From NCBI GenBank assembly GCA_002050365.1, contig MWYZ01000052.1, positions 25,626 through 89,625 of the forward strand: 64,000 bases of DNA, in the 5' to 3' direction. Made by a program: the position numbers and the translations under genes. This document shows, piece by piece, positions 42,177-50,604 of this stretch (within the stretch, counting starts at the first letter, position 1; each line of letters begins with the position of its first letter). The notes beneath the pieces were generated by a model. The model was not told where the DNA came from and ran no database searches. It saw only the letters and a list, made by a program, of their open reading frames with translations. Source of the DNA: Acidobacteria bacterium 28-1 (GTDB lineage: Bacteria > Acidobacteriota > Blastocatellia > Pyrinomonadales > Pyrinomonadaceae).

Positions 42177-42385
42177 ACCGCAATCAATTCTTCTTCGTAA
42201 TTCGTTCCGGCAACGTCAAGCGCGTCCCGCCGATTAAATTCCAACGCTTCGCGCAAAGTTACACGCAAAGTTTGAAGAAGTTCCTCGCGGGTCGCTTCCT
42301 GACAATTCACGCCGGGAATTTCTTTTATCCAGCCAATCCACCAATCACCGTCTTGTTTAATAATTGCCGTAAAATTGTTTTTCAT
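42173..42385 (-). CDS. hicB: HicB antitoxin
   Basis: 70 residues from the ATG at 42385. FTAIIKQDGDWWIGWIKEIP, GVNCQEATREELLQTLRVTL and the REALEFNRR end are the HicB partial RNase H fold; no C-terminal DNA-binding extension is visible. The start codon lies one base after the aldehyde dehydrogenase TGA, so an earlier in-frame start that would read backwards into that gene's end is rejected. Confidence 0.92.
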   Translation of the reverse strand: MKNNFTAIIKQDGDWWIGWIKEIPGVNCQEATREELLQTLRVTLREALEFNRRDALDVAGTNYEEELIAV

Positions 42386-42386
42386 A

Positions 42387-43864
42387 TCAATACAAATTTC
42401 CTTCGCGCTTGCGTCCCGTATAATCAACATAAACGACTTTCAATTCTGTGTAAAAATCGAGCGCGGTCGAGCCTTGCTCGCGCTCGCCGATGCCGGTAGC
42501 TTTGATTCCGCCGAACGGAATATGCGCTTCGCCGCCGGTCGTCGGTGAGTTGATGTGCGTCATTCCGGTTTCGATTTCGTCAACGAAACGGAAGATGCGT
42601 GAAGCGTCCGATGTGAAAATTGAAGACGACAAACCGTAATCGCAATCGTTAGCAACAGTCATCGCTTCTTCAAAATCCTTGACGCGCAGAACCGACAATA
42701 CCGGACCGAAAATTTCTTCGCGGGCGATTCGCATATCGGGCGTAACCGAATCGAACACCGTCGGCTCGACGAAAAAACCGTTTTCCAAACCGTCCCCTTC
42801 CGCGCGTTTGCCGCCGCACAAAAGATTTGCACCGTCTTCGCGCCCGATGTCTATGTATTTCAAAACAGTTTTGAATTGTTTTTCGTCAACGCTCGGACCC
42901 ATTTCCGTCTTAGAATCCGCGCCGTCGCCGAGCCGCATTGACTTTGCGCGTTCGACGATTTTTTCGACAAACTCGTCGGCGATTCTATCAATCACAACGG
43001 CGCGAGAAGTTGCCGTGCAGCGTTGACCGGTTGAACCGAACGCGCCTTGGGCGGTTGATTCGATTGCCAAATCCATATCGCAATCTTCCATCACGACGAC
43101 CGGATTTTTGCCGCCCATTTCGCATTGGACTTTCGCACCGCGCCGGGCAACTTGTTCATATAATTTAATACCGATTTCCGTTGAGCCGGTGAAAGAAACT
43201 GCTTTAACCGCCGCGTGATTGGCGATTTCTTCGCCGACTTCCTCGCCCGCGCCAAAATCAAATTCAAAACGCCCTTTGGAACTCCGGCTTCTTCAAAAAT
43301 TTCGACGATTCGCACGGCGGTGGCGGGCGTGGCTTCGGCAGGTTTAAGGACGATTGTATTTCCGGCGACGAGCGCGGGCGCGATTTTCCAGACGGGAATC
43401 GCCACGGGAAAATTCCAAGGCGTGATAAGCGCGGCAACGCCGTGCGGTTGTTTGATTGTGTAAGCAAAGTTCGCTGGCAATTCTGATTGAATGGTTTCGC
43501 CGTTCAAACGACGAGATTCGCCCGCGCAAAACTCGGCGACGTTAATGGCGCGCTGCAGCTCGCCGCGTGATTCGGCAATTGTTTTGCCTTCTTCGCGCGT
43601 CAAAATTTGCGCCAAATCTTCTTTGTTGTCTTCGAGCAGTCGCGCCGCTTTTGCCGCAATGCGCCCGCGCGTCGGCGCAGGCGTATTTTTCCAATCACGA
43701 AAAGCATCATACGCCGCTTCGACGGCTTTTCGCGCTTCGTCTCGCGTGGCAAGTTTGAACGTGCCGATAACGTCTCTAGTATTTGCCGGGTTGATGTTTT
43801 GAATTGTTTTATCGGAAGACGATTCAGCCCACTCGCCGTTGATAAAGTTACGATAGATAGTCAT
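42387..43864 (-). pseudogene. aldehyde dehydrogenase, one frameshift in a T-run
   Basis: About 490 residues if the frame is restored. The 5' part (from ATG 43864: YRNFINGEWAESSS...TPWNFPVAIPVWKIAPALVA) runs to GVLNLI. The frame then shifts by one base at a short A/T homopolymer (43254-43257). The second part continues FGAGEEVGEEIANHAAVKAV, SFTGST, EMGGKNPVVVMEDCD and the catalytic Cys in STGQRCTATSR. It is an NAD(P)-dependent oxidiser of an unknown aldehyde, of the type often called alpha-ketoglutarate semialdehyde or betaine aldehyde dehydrogenase-like. A homopolymer indel could be an assembly error. Its 3' end is duplicated at 41901-41979. Confidence 0.85.
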
Positions 43865-43953
43865 AAATAGATGTGGAAAATTAGAGTTTCGATTAAATTG
43901 TTCTAAAATTTTAAAATTTAAAACGGGAAAATTATTGTGTTAATTTATACGAG

Positions 43954-45543
43954 ATGAAATCGAAAAGCAATAATAATTTGCGCGAACTGCTGGAAAATCG
44001 GGCGGCGAAACATTCTGACAAAACCTTTTTATCGTCCGAAGCCGACGGGCGAAGTTGGACATATCTAGAATTTAACCAAGCCGTCAATCGCGCCGCGAAT
44101 CTACTTCTTGATAACAAAATCAAAAAAGGCGATGTGGTGAGTTTGCTGCTGCAGAATTCTGCTGAATACGTCATCGCTTATTTTGCATGCTTTAAAATTG
44201 GTGCAATTGCCAATCCCGTCAACTCACTGCTCAAAGCCAAAGAAATAGAATACGTTATCGGAGATTCCGAAGCGAAACTTCTGCTCGTCAATTCGCAATT
44301 TTTCGCCGAACTGTCAGAATCGTCTGCGCCGGCGGGCGGATTTGCGCCGCGAGAAAGATTGTCACATCTGCAAAACATAATTCAATTTGATGACGAAGCC
44401 GAAGCAACAAAAAATTTCAGCGAAGAATTAGAACAAACCGAAATCGAATCCAGCGACGAAGCAATTATCATTTACACATCAGGAACGACGGGCAAGCCAA
44501 AAGGCTGTCTTTTAACTCATCAAAATTTAATCGCCAACGCCCGGCAAATTACCGAATGGCTCGGCTTCAACGAAAACGACCGGTTGCTGACGATTATGCC
44601 GCTTTTCCATATGAACGCCGTTTCCGTGACGACGATGACCGCTCTTTATGCTTCGGCTTCGACGGTAGTTTCGTTAAAGTTTTCCGCTTCAAAATTTTGG
44701 CAAATCGTTTCTGATTACAAAATTACTTCATTCGGCTCGGTGGCGACAATGCTTTCGATGCTCTTGGCGAACAGCGGTCAGAGGTCAGCAGTCAGAGGTC
44801 AATCGGGAAATCCAAAATCCAAAATCCAAAATCCAAAATCGGAAACGCTTCGTTTCGCAATGTGCGGTTCTGCGCCTGTTCCTGCTGAAGTTCTGCGAAA
44901 ATTTGAAGAAACTTTTGATTGTTTAGTCATCGAAGGTTACGGACTTTCAGAATCAACTTGTCGCTCGACTTTCAATCCGCCGAATAAAACGCGCCGCGCC
45001 GGTTCGTGCGGCAAGCCAATCGGCAATGAAATGAAAATTTTTGATGAGAATGATAAAGAAGTTCCGATTGGCGAACTCGGCGAAATCGTTTTGCGCGGCG
45101 AAAACATTTTCAAAGGCTATTTCAAAAACGACAAAGCGACGCGCAAAGCATTTCAAAACGGTTGGTTTCACACGGGCGACATCGGCTATCGAGACGCGGA
45201 CGGATTTTTCTACATCGCCGATCGCAAATCCGATATGATTATTCGCGGCGGCGAAAACATCTACCCGCGCGAGATTGACGAACTTCTTTATAAGCATCCG
45301 TCGGTTGAATCGGCGGCGGTCATCGGCGTTGCGGACGAACTTTACGGCGAAGAAGTGGCGGCGTTTGTCGTATTGAAAAAAGGCAAAACGGCGAGCGATG
45401 AAGATTTGATAAATTTTTGTAAAATCCATCTGGCGGATTACAAATGTCCGAAGAAAGTTTATTTTGTCGAAGATATTCCGAAAGGCGCAACCGGCAAATT
45501 GCTCAAGCGCGAACTCACGCGGATTTATAACGAATTAAAATAG
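43954..45543 (+). CDS. acyl-CoA synthetase (ANL adenylating enzyme)
   Basis: 529 residues. Adenylation motifs: IIIYTSGTTGKPKGCLLTH (P-loop), VIEGYGLSEST, the hinge-side FHTGDIGYRDADGFFYIADR, and the C-terminal Lys in PKGATGKLLKREL. It activates a carboxylic acid, probably a fatty or aromatic acid, with ATP and CoA. Uniquely, about 22 residues (GQRSAVRGQS then GNPKSKIQNPKS) sit between LLANS and ETLRFAMCGSAPVP. They are encoded by two intergenic repeat units inserted in frame. The region corresponds to a surface loop before a core strand, so the enzyme may still fold. Confidence 0.88.
   Translation: MKSKSNNNLRELLENRAAKHSDKTFLSSEADGRSWTYLEFNQAVNRAANLLLDNKIKKGDVVSLLLQNSAEYVIAYFACFKIGAIANPVNSLLKAKEIEYVIGDSEAKLLLVNSQFFAELSESSAPAGGFAPRERLSHLQNIIQFDDEAEATKNFSEELEQTEIESSDEAIIIYTSGTTGKPKGCLLTHQNLIANARQITEWLGFNENDRLLTIMPLFHMNAVSVTTMTALYASASTVVSLKFSASKFWQIVSDYKITSFGSVATMLSMLLANSGQRSAVRGQSGNPKSKIQNPKSETLRFAMCGSAPVPAEVLRKFEETFDCLVIEGYGLSESTCRSTFNPPNKTRRAGSCGKPIGNEMKIFDENDKEVPIGELGEIVLRGENIFKGYFKNDKATRKAFQNGWFHTGDIGYRDADGFFYIADRKSDMIIRGGENIYPREIDELLYKHPSVESAAVIGVADELYGEEVAAFVVLKKGKTASDEDLINFCKIHLADYKCPKKVYFVEDIPKGATGKLLKRELTRIYNELK
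44776..44840 (+). repeat. intergenic repeats inserted in frame inside a coding gene
   Basis: A GTCAGAGGTC direct repeat at about 44778-44800, then four ATCCAAA-type units (AATCCAAAATCC) at 44808-44840. The same AATCCAAAATCC family occurs between genes at 59196-59236, before recN. Here it keeps the acyl-CoA synthetase frame open and adds about 22 residues. Confidence 0.88.
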
Positions 45544-45553
45544 TTCTCCTTAA

Positions 45554-45783
45554 ATTGCCACTAGCTTGTGGTCTTTGATTTATTCCGACAATAAAATCTT
45601 GAACGGAGATTGCTGTCAGAACCGCCTGCGGTAGCGGGCGGGTGTTCGAAAGGGGAAAGGCAAAGTAAGAGAAAATTTATCCTTTATCCTTCAGCCTTTC
45701 GCCGTGCAGTAACCCGCCCGCTACCGCAGGCGGTTCTGACCTGTCAATCGGAATAAATCAAAGACCACAAGCTAGTGGCAATT
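45554..45783. repeat. nested inverted repeat element
   Basis: Outer arms ATTGCCACTAGCTTGTGGTC (then TTTGATTTATTCCG) at 45554-45588 and its complement at 45749-45783. Inner arms CAGAACCGCCTGCGGTAGCG (then GGCGGGT) at 45617-45643 and their complement at 45712-45738. No coding sequence lies between the arms. It fills most of the 301-nt gap between convergent genes (acyl-CoA synthetase, tricorn-like protease) and could be a non-autonomous MITE-like element. Confidence 0.85.
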
Positions 45784-45786
45784 GAT

Positions 45787-45826
45787 AAAAAGCAGATGGT
45801 AATTGATAAAATTGCCATCTGCTTTA
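45787..45826. terminator. hairpin at the convergent 3' ends
   Basis: AAAAGCAGATGG pairs with CCATCTGCTTT (spacer includes TAATTGATAAAATTG). It has A/T runs at both sides and is placed after both converging genes, so it may serve as a bidirectional terminator. Confidence 0.65.
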
Positions 45827-45844
45827 AATTCAGTTCATCGCCCT

Positions 45845-48800
45845 TTATTTAACTCTCTTTCCTTTTAACTCTTTGCCACTCGGAATGATTATTGTCAGCC
45901 CTGTAACTTTTCCGCTTGCGTCGCGCTCGAATATAAGTTGAACGCTTGCCGTTTGTGCGGCGAACTTATCTTTTGCCGCTGCATCAGGCGCGAGTTCGAT
46001 GCGCTCGCCTTCCGGCGAAATGCCGACGAATTTTTCGCCTTCCTGTTGAAAGGTCAGCAAGCCCATCGGCGTTTCAAATTGCCCGACGTAATCCGCAAAC
46101 TTTCCGTCGGCAATCGGTTTTGGTGTTGATTCGATTTTTGTATCGGTAATCGGAAATGACGAGCCGGGAATAGGCAAAACAAACGAATCATTTCCGCTTG
46201 TCGTTTTTACTGCCGGATGCGTCGGAAAAATTGGGAGTTTCGGTGGATTCGGTTTTAATCGGGCGATTTCCGCCATTGCCACTTCGACCGCTTTTTCGAT
46301 TTGCGTGTCGCGTCCCGCCATAAAATCCTGCGGCGTGATTTCCACATCGTAATCAGGCGCAACGCCGATGTTTTCAATTCCCCAACTGCTTCCGTTCGGA
46401 TTATAAGCCGCGCGATTCGGGAGTTGAATCTGTCCGCCGTCAACCAGACGCGGCGTGAAAAAGTAAGGTCCAATGCCGCCGCCGTAAGTTCGCTTGCCGA
46501 CGATTTTTCCGACCTTGCCCAACTGAAACATAAACGCGCCCGTTTCCGCCGCCGAGCCGTTCCATTCGTTGATGAGCATAACTTTGACGGGCGGCGCGGG
46601 ATTGACCGGCGTGGCGATGTCGTCGCCGCCGCGAAAATGATAAAAATAAAGCGGCTTGCGCTGCATCCATTCAATCAAATAATCGGGCGTGATGCCGCCG
46701 CCGTTAAATCGTTGGTCAACGATAATTCCGGCGCGGTCGGCGTAACCGGTCAAACCGCGAATCGCGTTCATAATTCCTTCGCCGCTGTAGCCTTCGATAA
46801 AAATATAGCCGAGCTTGCCGCCGGACATTTGTTCGACTTTTTTTCGATTTTCTTCCGCCCAATTCGCTCGCCGCAGACGATTTTCGCCCGCCGCTGGATA
46901 AACCGTGAATGTGCGCGGATTGTTTCCGTTAGCGTCGGAACTTACAACGATTTTAGTTGGCTTGCCGATTGTGTTTTCAAAGTAGCTGTATAAATTTTTA
47001 TTCGTTTCGATTTTCTGTCCGTTTGCTTCCAAAAGATAATCCCCTGTCCGAACGTCAACGCCCGCTTGGTCGAGCGGCGCGGAAAATGAGCCGTTCGACG
47101 AAGCGAAAGAAGTCGAGCGATAAACTTTCACGAAGCGGATTTTTCCGTTTTCGATTTTGTAATCCGCGCCGAGAAGCCCGGCGCGACCACCGCCGCCGCC
47201 TTGAGGTGCAGTGTCGCCGCCGCCGACTCCGAGATGCGAAACCGAAACGTGACCGAGCATCTGCCGCATAAGCGCGTTCAAATCGCCGCGTCTGGTGACG
47301 GTCGGCAGGTAAGCGGCGTATTCGCGTTCGAGCGCGGCGAGATTTTGCCCGTGATAGTTCGGGTCGTAAAACCAATCGCGCATAATCCGCATTGATTCGT
47401 GAAACATCTGTCGCCATTCTTCAGCCGGATTGACGCGCACTTCCATCTTTTGCAGATTCAATTTTCCTTCGTCTGCCTTCGGTGCAGCATCGGTTGAAAC
47501 TAAAAACCAATCGCGCTCTTTCTGATACAAAAGTTTCGAGCCGTCGCGTGTCAGTTCGTAACCGCCGACCCCTTCGACAAATTTTTCTATCTTTGACGGC
47601 TGCGCCGCGTCGAACGAATAAATCACCCGCGAATTCTGGACGGAAACGTCGCCCGGCGTGTTCGGCGATTCGCTGGCAACGAGAAAGAATTTGCCCGCAC
47701 GACGAGCGAGAATCTGCGAATAATCGCGTAGCGGCAGAGGCAAATCTACAAAACGCCTTTGCAGATTTTCAAAATCTATTTTTGTATTCGACGCAGCTTC
47801 GTTCGGCTTTGCATCCGGGTTCGGTTGATTGTTCGGCAAAAGCAGAGACGGCGTGTCCTTCGCCAAAATGAGCGCGTGAACTCTTCTGACAATTAACGGA
47901 TTTGCAAGAACGCCATTTAAAACGCCCCATTCAAACTCGCTCGTGCCGGCGTTTGGGCTGGAAACGAAATAAAGATATTTTCCGTTCGCATCGAAAACCG
48001 GCAGTTCGGCGTGCGCCACGCCGTTTGTGATTTGAATGTTTTTATTGTTCGCCAAATCACGAATGTAAATTGTTCCGGCGCGATTTTTCAAACGCTTGGC
48101 GTAAGTCAAAAACCTGGAATCGGGCGAGAAATTCGCCGACCAATTTTCCTGCGCCGAATAACCGGAAGCGTCAACCTTCGTCGCCGCCCCTTTTTCAACA
48201 TCAGCCAGCCAAAGATTCAACTGCCGGTCGGAAAAAACGAATTTTTTGGAATCGGGCGACCACGCGAGTTCACGATAAAACGACGGTTGTTTTTCAATCG
48301 AGATTTTTTTAACCGAATCATTTTCCAGAGAGCGAACGTGAAGCGCATACTCGCCCGTTTCGTCGGAAAAATATGCAACCGATTTTCCGTCGGGCGCGAT
48401 TGTCGGATAGCGTTCCGCCGCGCCGGAAGTGTTCGTCAGATTTTTCGTGTCGCCATTCGCCGCATCGAAAATCAAAACCTCGCCGCGTGCGCCGAAGGCT
48501 AATTTGTCGCCGCTTGCCGACGGCGAAATTGATTCAAGAAAACGCATTGCCGGAACTGTCTTTGGTTTTAATTCCGAAGTGTCGGGCGAAACCGAAACAT
48601 TAATTATTTTGCTTTGATTCGTCGCCAAATCGAACAAATTAAGCCGCCCGTTTTGGACGAAAACAATCGCGTCGCTCGTTGCCGCTGCTGTTCGGATGCC
48701 TTGCCCGTCGAATGTCGTCAGTTGTTTCGCCTGTTTCGTTTTGCGGTCAATCGAGAAAAGATTAAAAACTCCGGTGCGGTCGGAAACGGTATAGATTTTA

Positions 48801-49450
48801 TCGCCGAGCCACATCGGAAATCGGTCGTTGTAGTTTTGATTCGGCAATTTTTCAATCGCGCCGTTTTGCAAATCAGCGATGTAAATTGGCGCAGTCGAGC
48901 CGCCGCGATAATATCGCCACTCGCCGAAACCCGTGCGCGGATTGTATGCGATTTGCTTTCCATCCGGCGAGAATGAACCTTGAAAGGCTTGCGGCAGCGG
49001 CAGCGACTCAGCCAACGCGCCGCCGTTTGCAGCGACTTTGTGAAGACGCGTTACACCTTCTTCGTCGCGCGTGCTTTCAAAAACGACGGCTTGCCCGTCC
49101 GGTGTCCAGGCGACCGGCAAATCGTCTTCGCCTTGAAATGTCAAACGCTTTGCCTCGCCGCCGGTTGCCGGAGAAATGTAGATGTCAAAATCGCCGCCGT
49201 TCCAACGCGAAAACGCGATGGTTTTGCCGTCCGGCGAAAAAGCCGGATTGTTTTCCGCGCCGGCATTGTTTAACCGCCGGGCTGTGCCGCCGCTTCTTTC
49301 GACCAGCCAGATTTTTCCGGCATACGCGAAAGCGATGTGCGTTTGATTCACGCTGACGCGCCCGATGAGCAAAGGCGCATTTGTCGTCTGGGCGAAAATA
49401 CTCGCCGCCGATAAAAACAGAATCGGTAAAAAAGCTAAGACCTTAGACAT
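45845..49450 (-). CDS. tricorn-like S41 protease with PD40 beta-propeller and PDZ
   Basis: 1201 residues from the ATG at 49450, chosen because GGAGAAATTCTAT lies just upstream; ATGs at 49465 and 49501 are longer options. The signal peptide is VLAFLPILFLSAASIFAQ. PD40/WD40-like repeats follow (NNPAFSPDGKTIAFSRW, YPTIAPDGKSVAYFSDE and others) to about residue 620. A helical core comes next, then a PDZ-like part, and an S41 domain with GYIFIEGYSGEGIMN, IIVDQRFNGGGITPDYL and LINEWNGSAAETGAFMF (nucleophile Ser region). Homologous to archaeal tricorn protease; many bacterial relatives are exported peptidases. Confidence 0.9.
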   Translation of the reverse strand: MSKVLAFLPILFLSAASIFAQTTNAPLLIGRVSVNQTHIAFAYAGKIWLVERSGGTARRLNNAGAENNPAFSPDGKTIAFSRWNGGDFDIYISPATGGEAKRLTFQGEDDLPVAWTPDGQAVVFESTRDEEGVTRLHKVAANGGALAESLPLPQAFQGSFSPDGKQIAYNPRTGFGEWRYYRGGSTAPIYIADLQNGAIEKLPNQNYNDRFPMWLGDKIYTVSDRTGVFNLFSIDRKTKQAKQLTTFDGQGIRTAAATSDAIVFVQNGRLNLFDLATNQSKIINVSVSPDTSELKPKTVPAMRFLESISPSASGDKLAFGARGEVLIFDAANGDTKNLTNTSGAAERYPTIAPDGKSVAYFSDETGEYALHVRSLENDSVKKISIEKQPSFYRELAWSPDSKKFVFSDRQLNLWLADVEKGAATKVDASGYSAQENWSANFSPDSRFLTYAKRLKNRAGTIYIRDLANNKNIQITNGVAHAELPVFDANGKYLYFVSSPNAGTSEFEWGVLNGVLANPLIVRRVHALILAKDTPSLLLPNNQPNPDAKPNEAASNTKIDFENLQRRFVDLPLPLRDYSQILARRAGKFFLVASESPNTPGDVSVQNSRVIYSFDAAQPSKIEKFVEGVGGYELTRDGSKLLYQKERDWFLVSTDAAPKADEGKLNLQKMEVRVNPAEEWRQMFHESMRIMRDWFYDPNYHGQNLAALEREYAAYLPTVTRRGDLNALMRQMLGHVSVSHLGVGGGDTAPQGGGGGRAGLLGADYKIENGKIRFVKVYRSTSFASSNGSFSAPLDQAGVDVRTGDYLLEANGQKIETNKNLYSYFENTIGKPTKIVVSSDANGNNPRTFTVYPAAGENRLRRANWAEENRKKVEQMSGGKLGYIFIEGYSGEGIMNAIRGLTGYADRAGIIVDQRFNGGGITPDYLIEWMQRKPLYFYHFRGGDDIATPVNPAPPVKVMLINEWNGSAAETGAFMFQLGKVGKIVGKRTYGGGIGPYFFTPRLVDGGQIQLPNRAAYNPNGSSWGIENIGVAPDYDVEITPQDFMAGRDTQIEKAVEVAMAEIARLKPNPPKLPIFPTHPAVKTTSGNDSFVLPIPGSSFPITDTKIESTPKPIADGKFADYVGQFETPMGLLTFQQEGEKFVGISPEGERIELAPDAAAKDKFAAQTASVQLIFERDASGKVTGLTIIIPSGKELKGKRVK

Positions 49451-49564
49451 ATAGAATTTCTCCATTTTATTTTGGTTTATTGGGAAGAGTGTCGATTTCA
49501 ATATGTCTTTGTATCACGAAACATTTGTGATGGTCTTGAACGAAAAAAACATTTTTGCACACGG

Positions 49565-50353
49565 CTAACACGAACGTGAGATTTTTCGATATTCGCCGGG
49601 CGTTACGCCTAAATGATTTTTGAAAGTTCTGGCGAAATGACTTTGGTCGGTGAAACCGGCTGCCAGAGCGATTTCAATCAACGAATCGTTTGAAACGGAA
49701 ATACGCCGACAGGCAAACTCGACGCGCAGCCGCCGGACATATTCGCCAATCGTGCCGCCCGTTTGCCGGCGAAAGACGCGGGCGAGATGAACCGGATGTA
49801 CGTCGGCAATTCGGGCAACATTTTCTAAAACAATGGATTCGGAAAAATTAGCGTGCAGAAAATCTCTGACTTGTTCGAGCCAGCGCGGAGATTTTTTTTC
49901 AGACGTTGAAACTCTGCTGCGGACGGCTTCAGCTAAAATCTCAAAAATAAGACCTTCTATCGCCAAAGCAGAAGCCGAATCCATTTGACGAAACTCCTGA
50001 TAAATTCTGTTTCCTAACCACGCAATCGCTTCCGTTTGCGAACTCGTTGAAGCGTCCAGAACGACGGAACGCTCGCGGATGTATGCGAACCGCTCGGAAT
50101 TAAATTGGACGCTCAAAATTCTCGCTCCGCTTTGAAAATCAACCGCGTGAGATTCTTGCGGCGGATGAAAAACGATAGTCGAAGGCTGGCGCGTCTGCGC
50201 TTGGCTGCCGTAGTTTTCAATGTAATTGCCCGCTAAAACAAAACTGAACGAAGCCTCTAAATGTGTGTGGCGCGGCTGTTTCAATCTCGGCGGATAAACG
50301 GCTTCGGAAAGCATAAAACCGCTTATCGAGTGTTTTTTCTGAATGTGTGTCAT
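49565..50353 (-). CDS. AraC-family transcriptional regulator
   Basis: 262 residues. The N-terminal cupin-like part (PRHTHLEASFSFVLAGNYIE, HPPQESHAVDF) would bind an effector. The C-terminal double helix-turn-helix has SIVLENVARIADVHPVHLAR, VFRRQTGGTIGEYVRRLRVE and AAGFTDQSHFARTFKNHLG then VTPGEYRK, the classic AraC signature. Its target genes are unknown; the DUF2156 gene is upstream on the same strand. A short direct repeat just before the start is a possible autoregulatory site. Confidence 0.92.
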   Translation of the reverse strand: MTHIQKKHSISGFMLSEAVYPPRLKQPRHTHLEASFSFVLAGNYIENYGSQAQTRQPSTIVFHPPQESHAVDFQSGARILSVQFNSERFAYIRERSVVLDASTSSQTEAIAWLGNRIYQEFRQMDSASALAIEGLIFEILAEAVRSRVSTSEKKSPRWLEQVRDFLHANFSESIVLENVARIADVHPVHLARVFRRQTGGTIGEYVRRLRVEFACRRISVSNDSLIEIALAAGFTDQSHFARTFKNHLGVTPGEYRKISRSC

Positions 50354-50373
50354 ATATTGTTCCTTAGTAGAAA

Positions 50374-50403
50374 CGCGGTAAGTTATATCGCGGTAAGTTA
50401 TAT
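50374..50403. promoter_or_regulatory. direct repeat upstream of the AraC regulator
   Basis: GCGGTAAGTTATATC occurs twice in tandem within 30 nt, about 20 nt upstream of the regulator's start codon. Tandem half-sites are common for AraC proteins, so this may be an operator. The spacing is only suggestive. The rest of the 50354-50604 gap shows no gene. Confidence 0.35.
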
Positions 50404-50604
50404 CTTTGTATGTAAAATTTACCTGCTTCTTTCAGATTGATTTGTAAAACTATTCTTATAACGTCGGCGGCGGGCGCAAGGTTAACAAGCGGTTAATTTT
50501 TTACAAAACAATAAAGAAAAGTTATTTTTTTAACGATAAGAAGATGAATAAGTTTCGGCTATTTGTGTATTTGGAATTGATGGTAGTTTTCCAATTGTGT
50601 TGCG

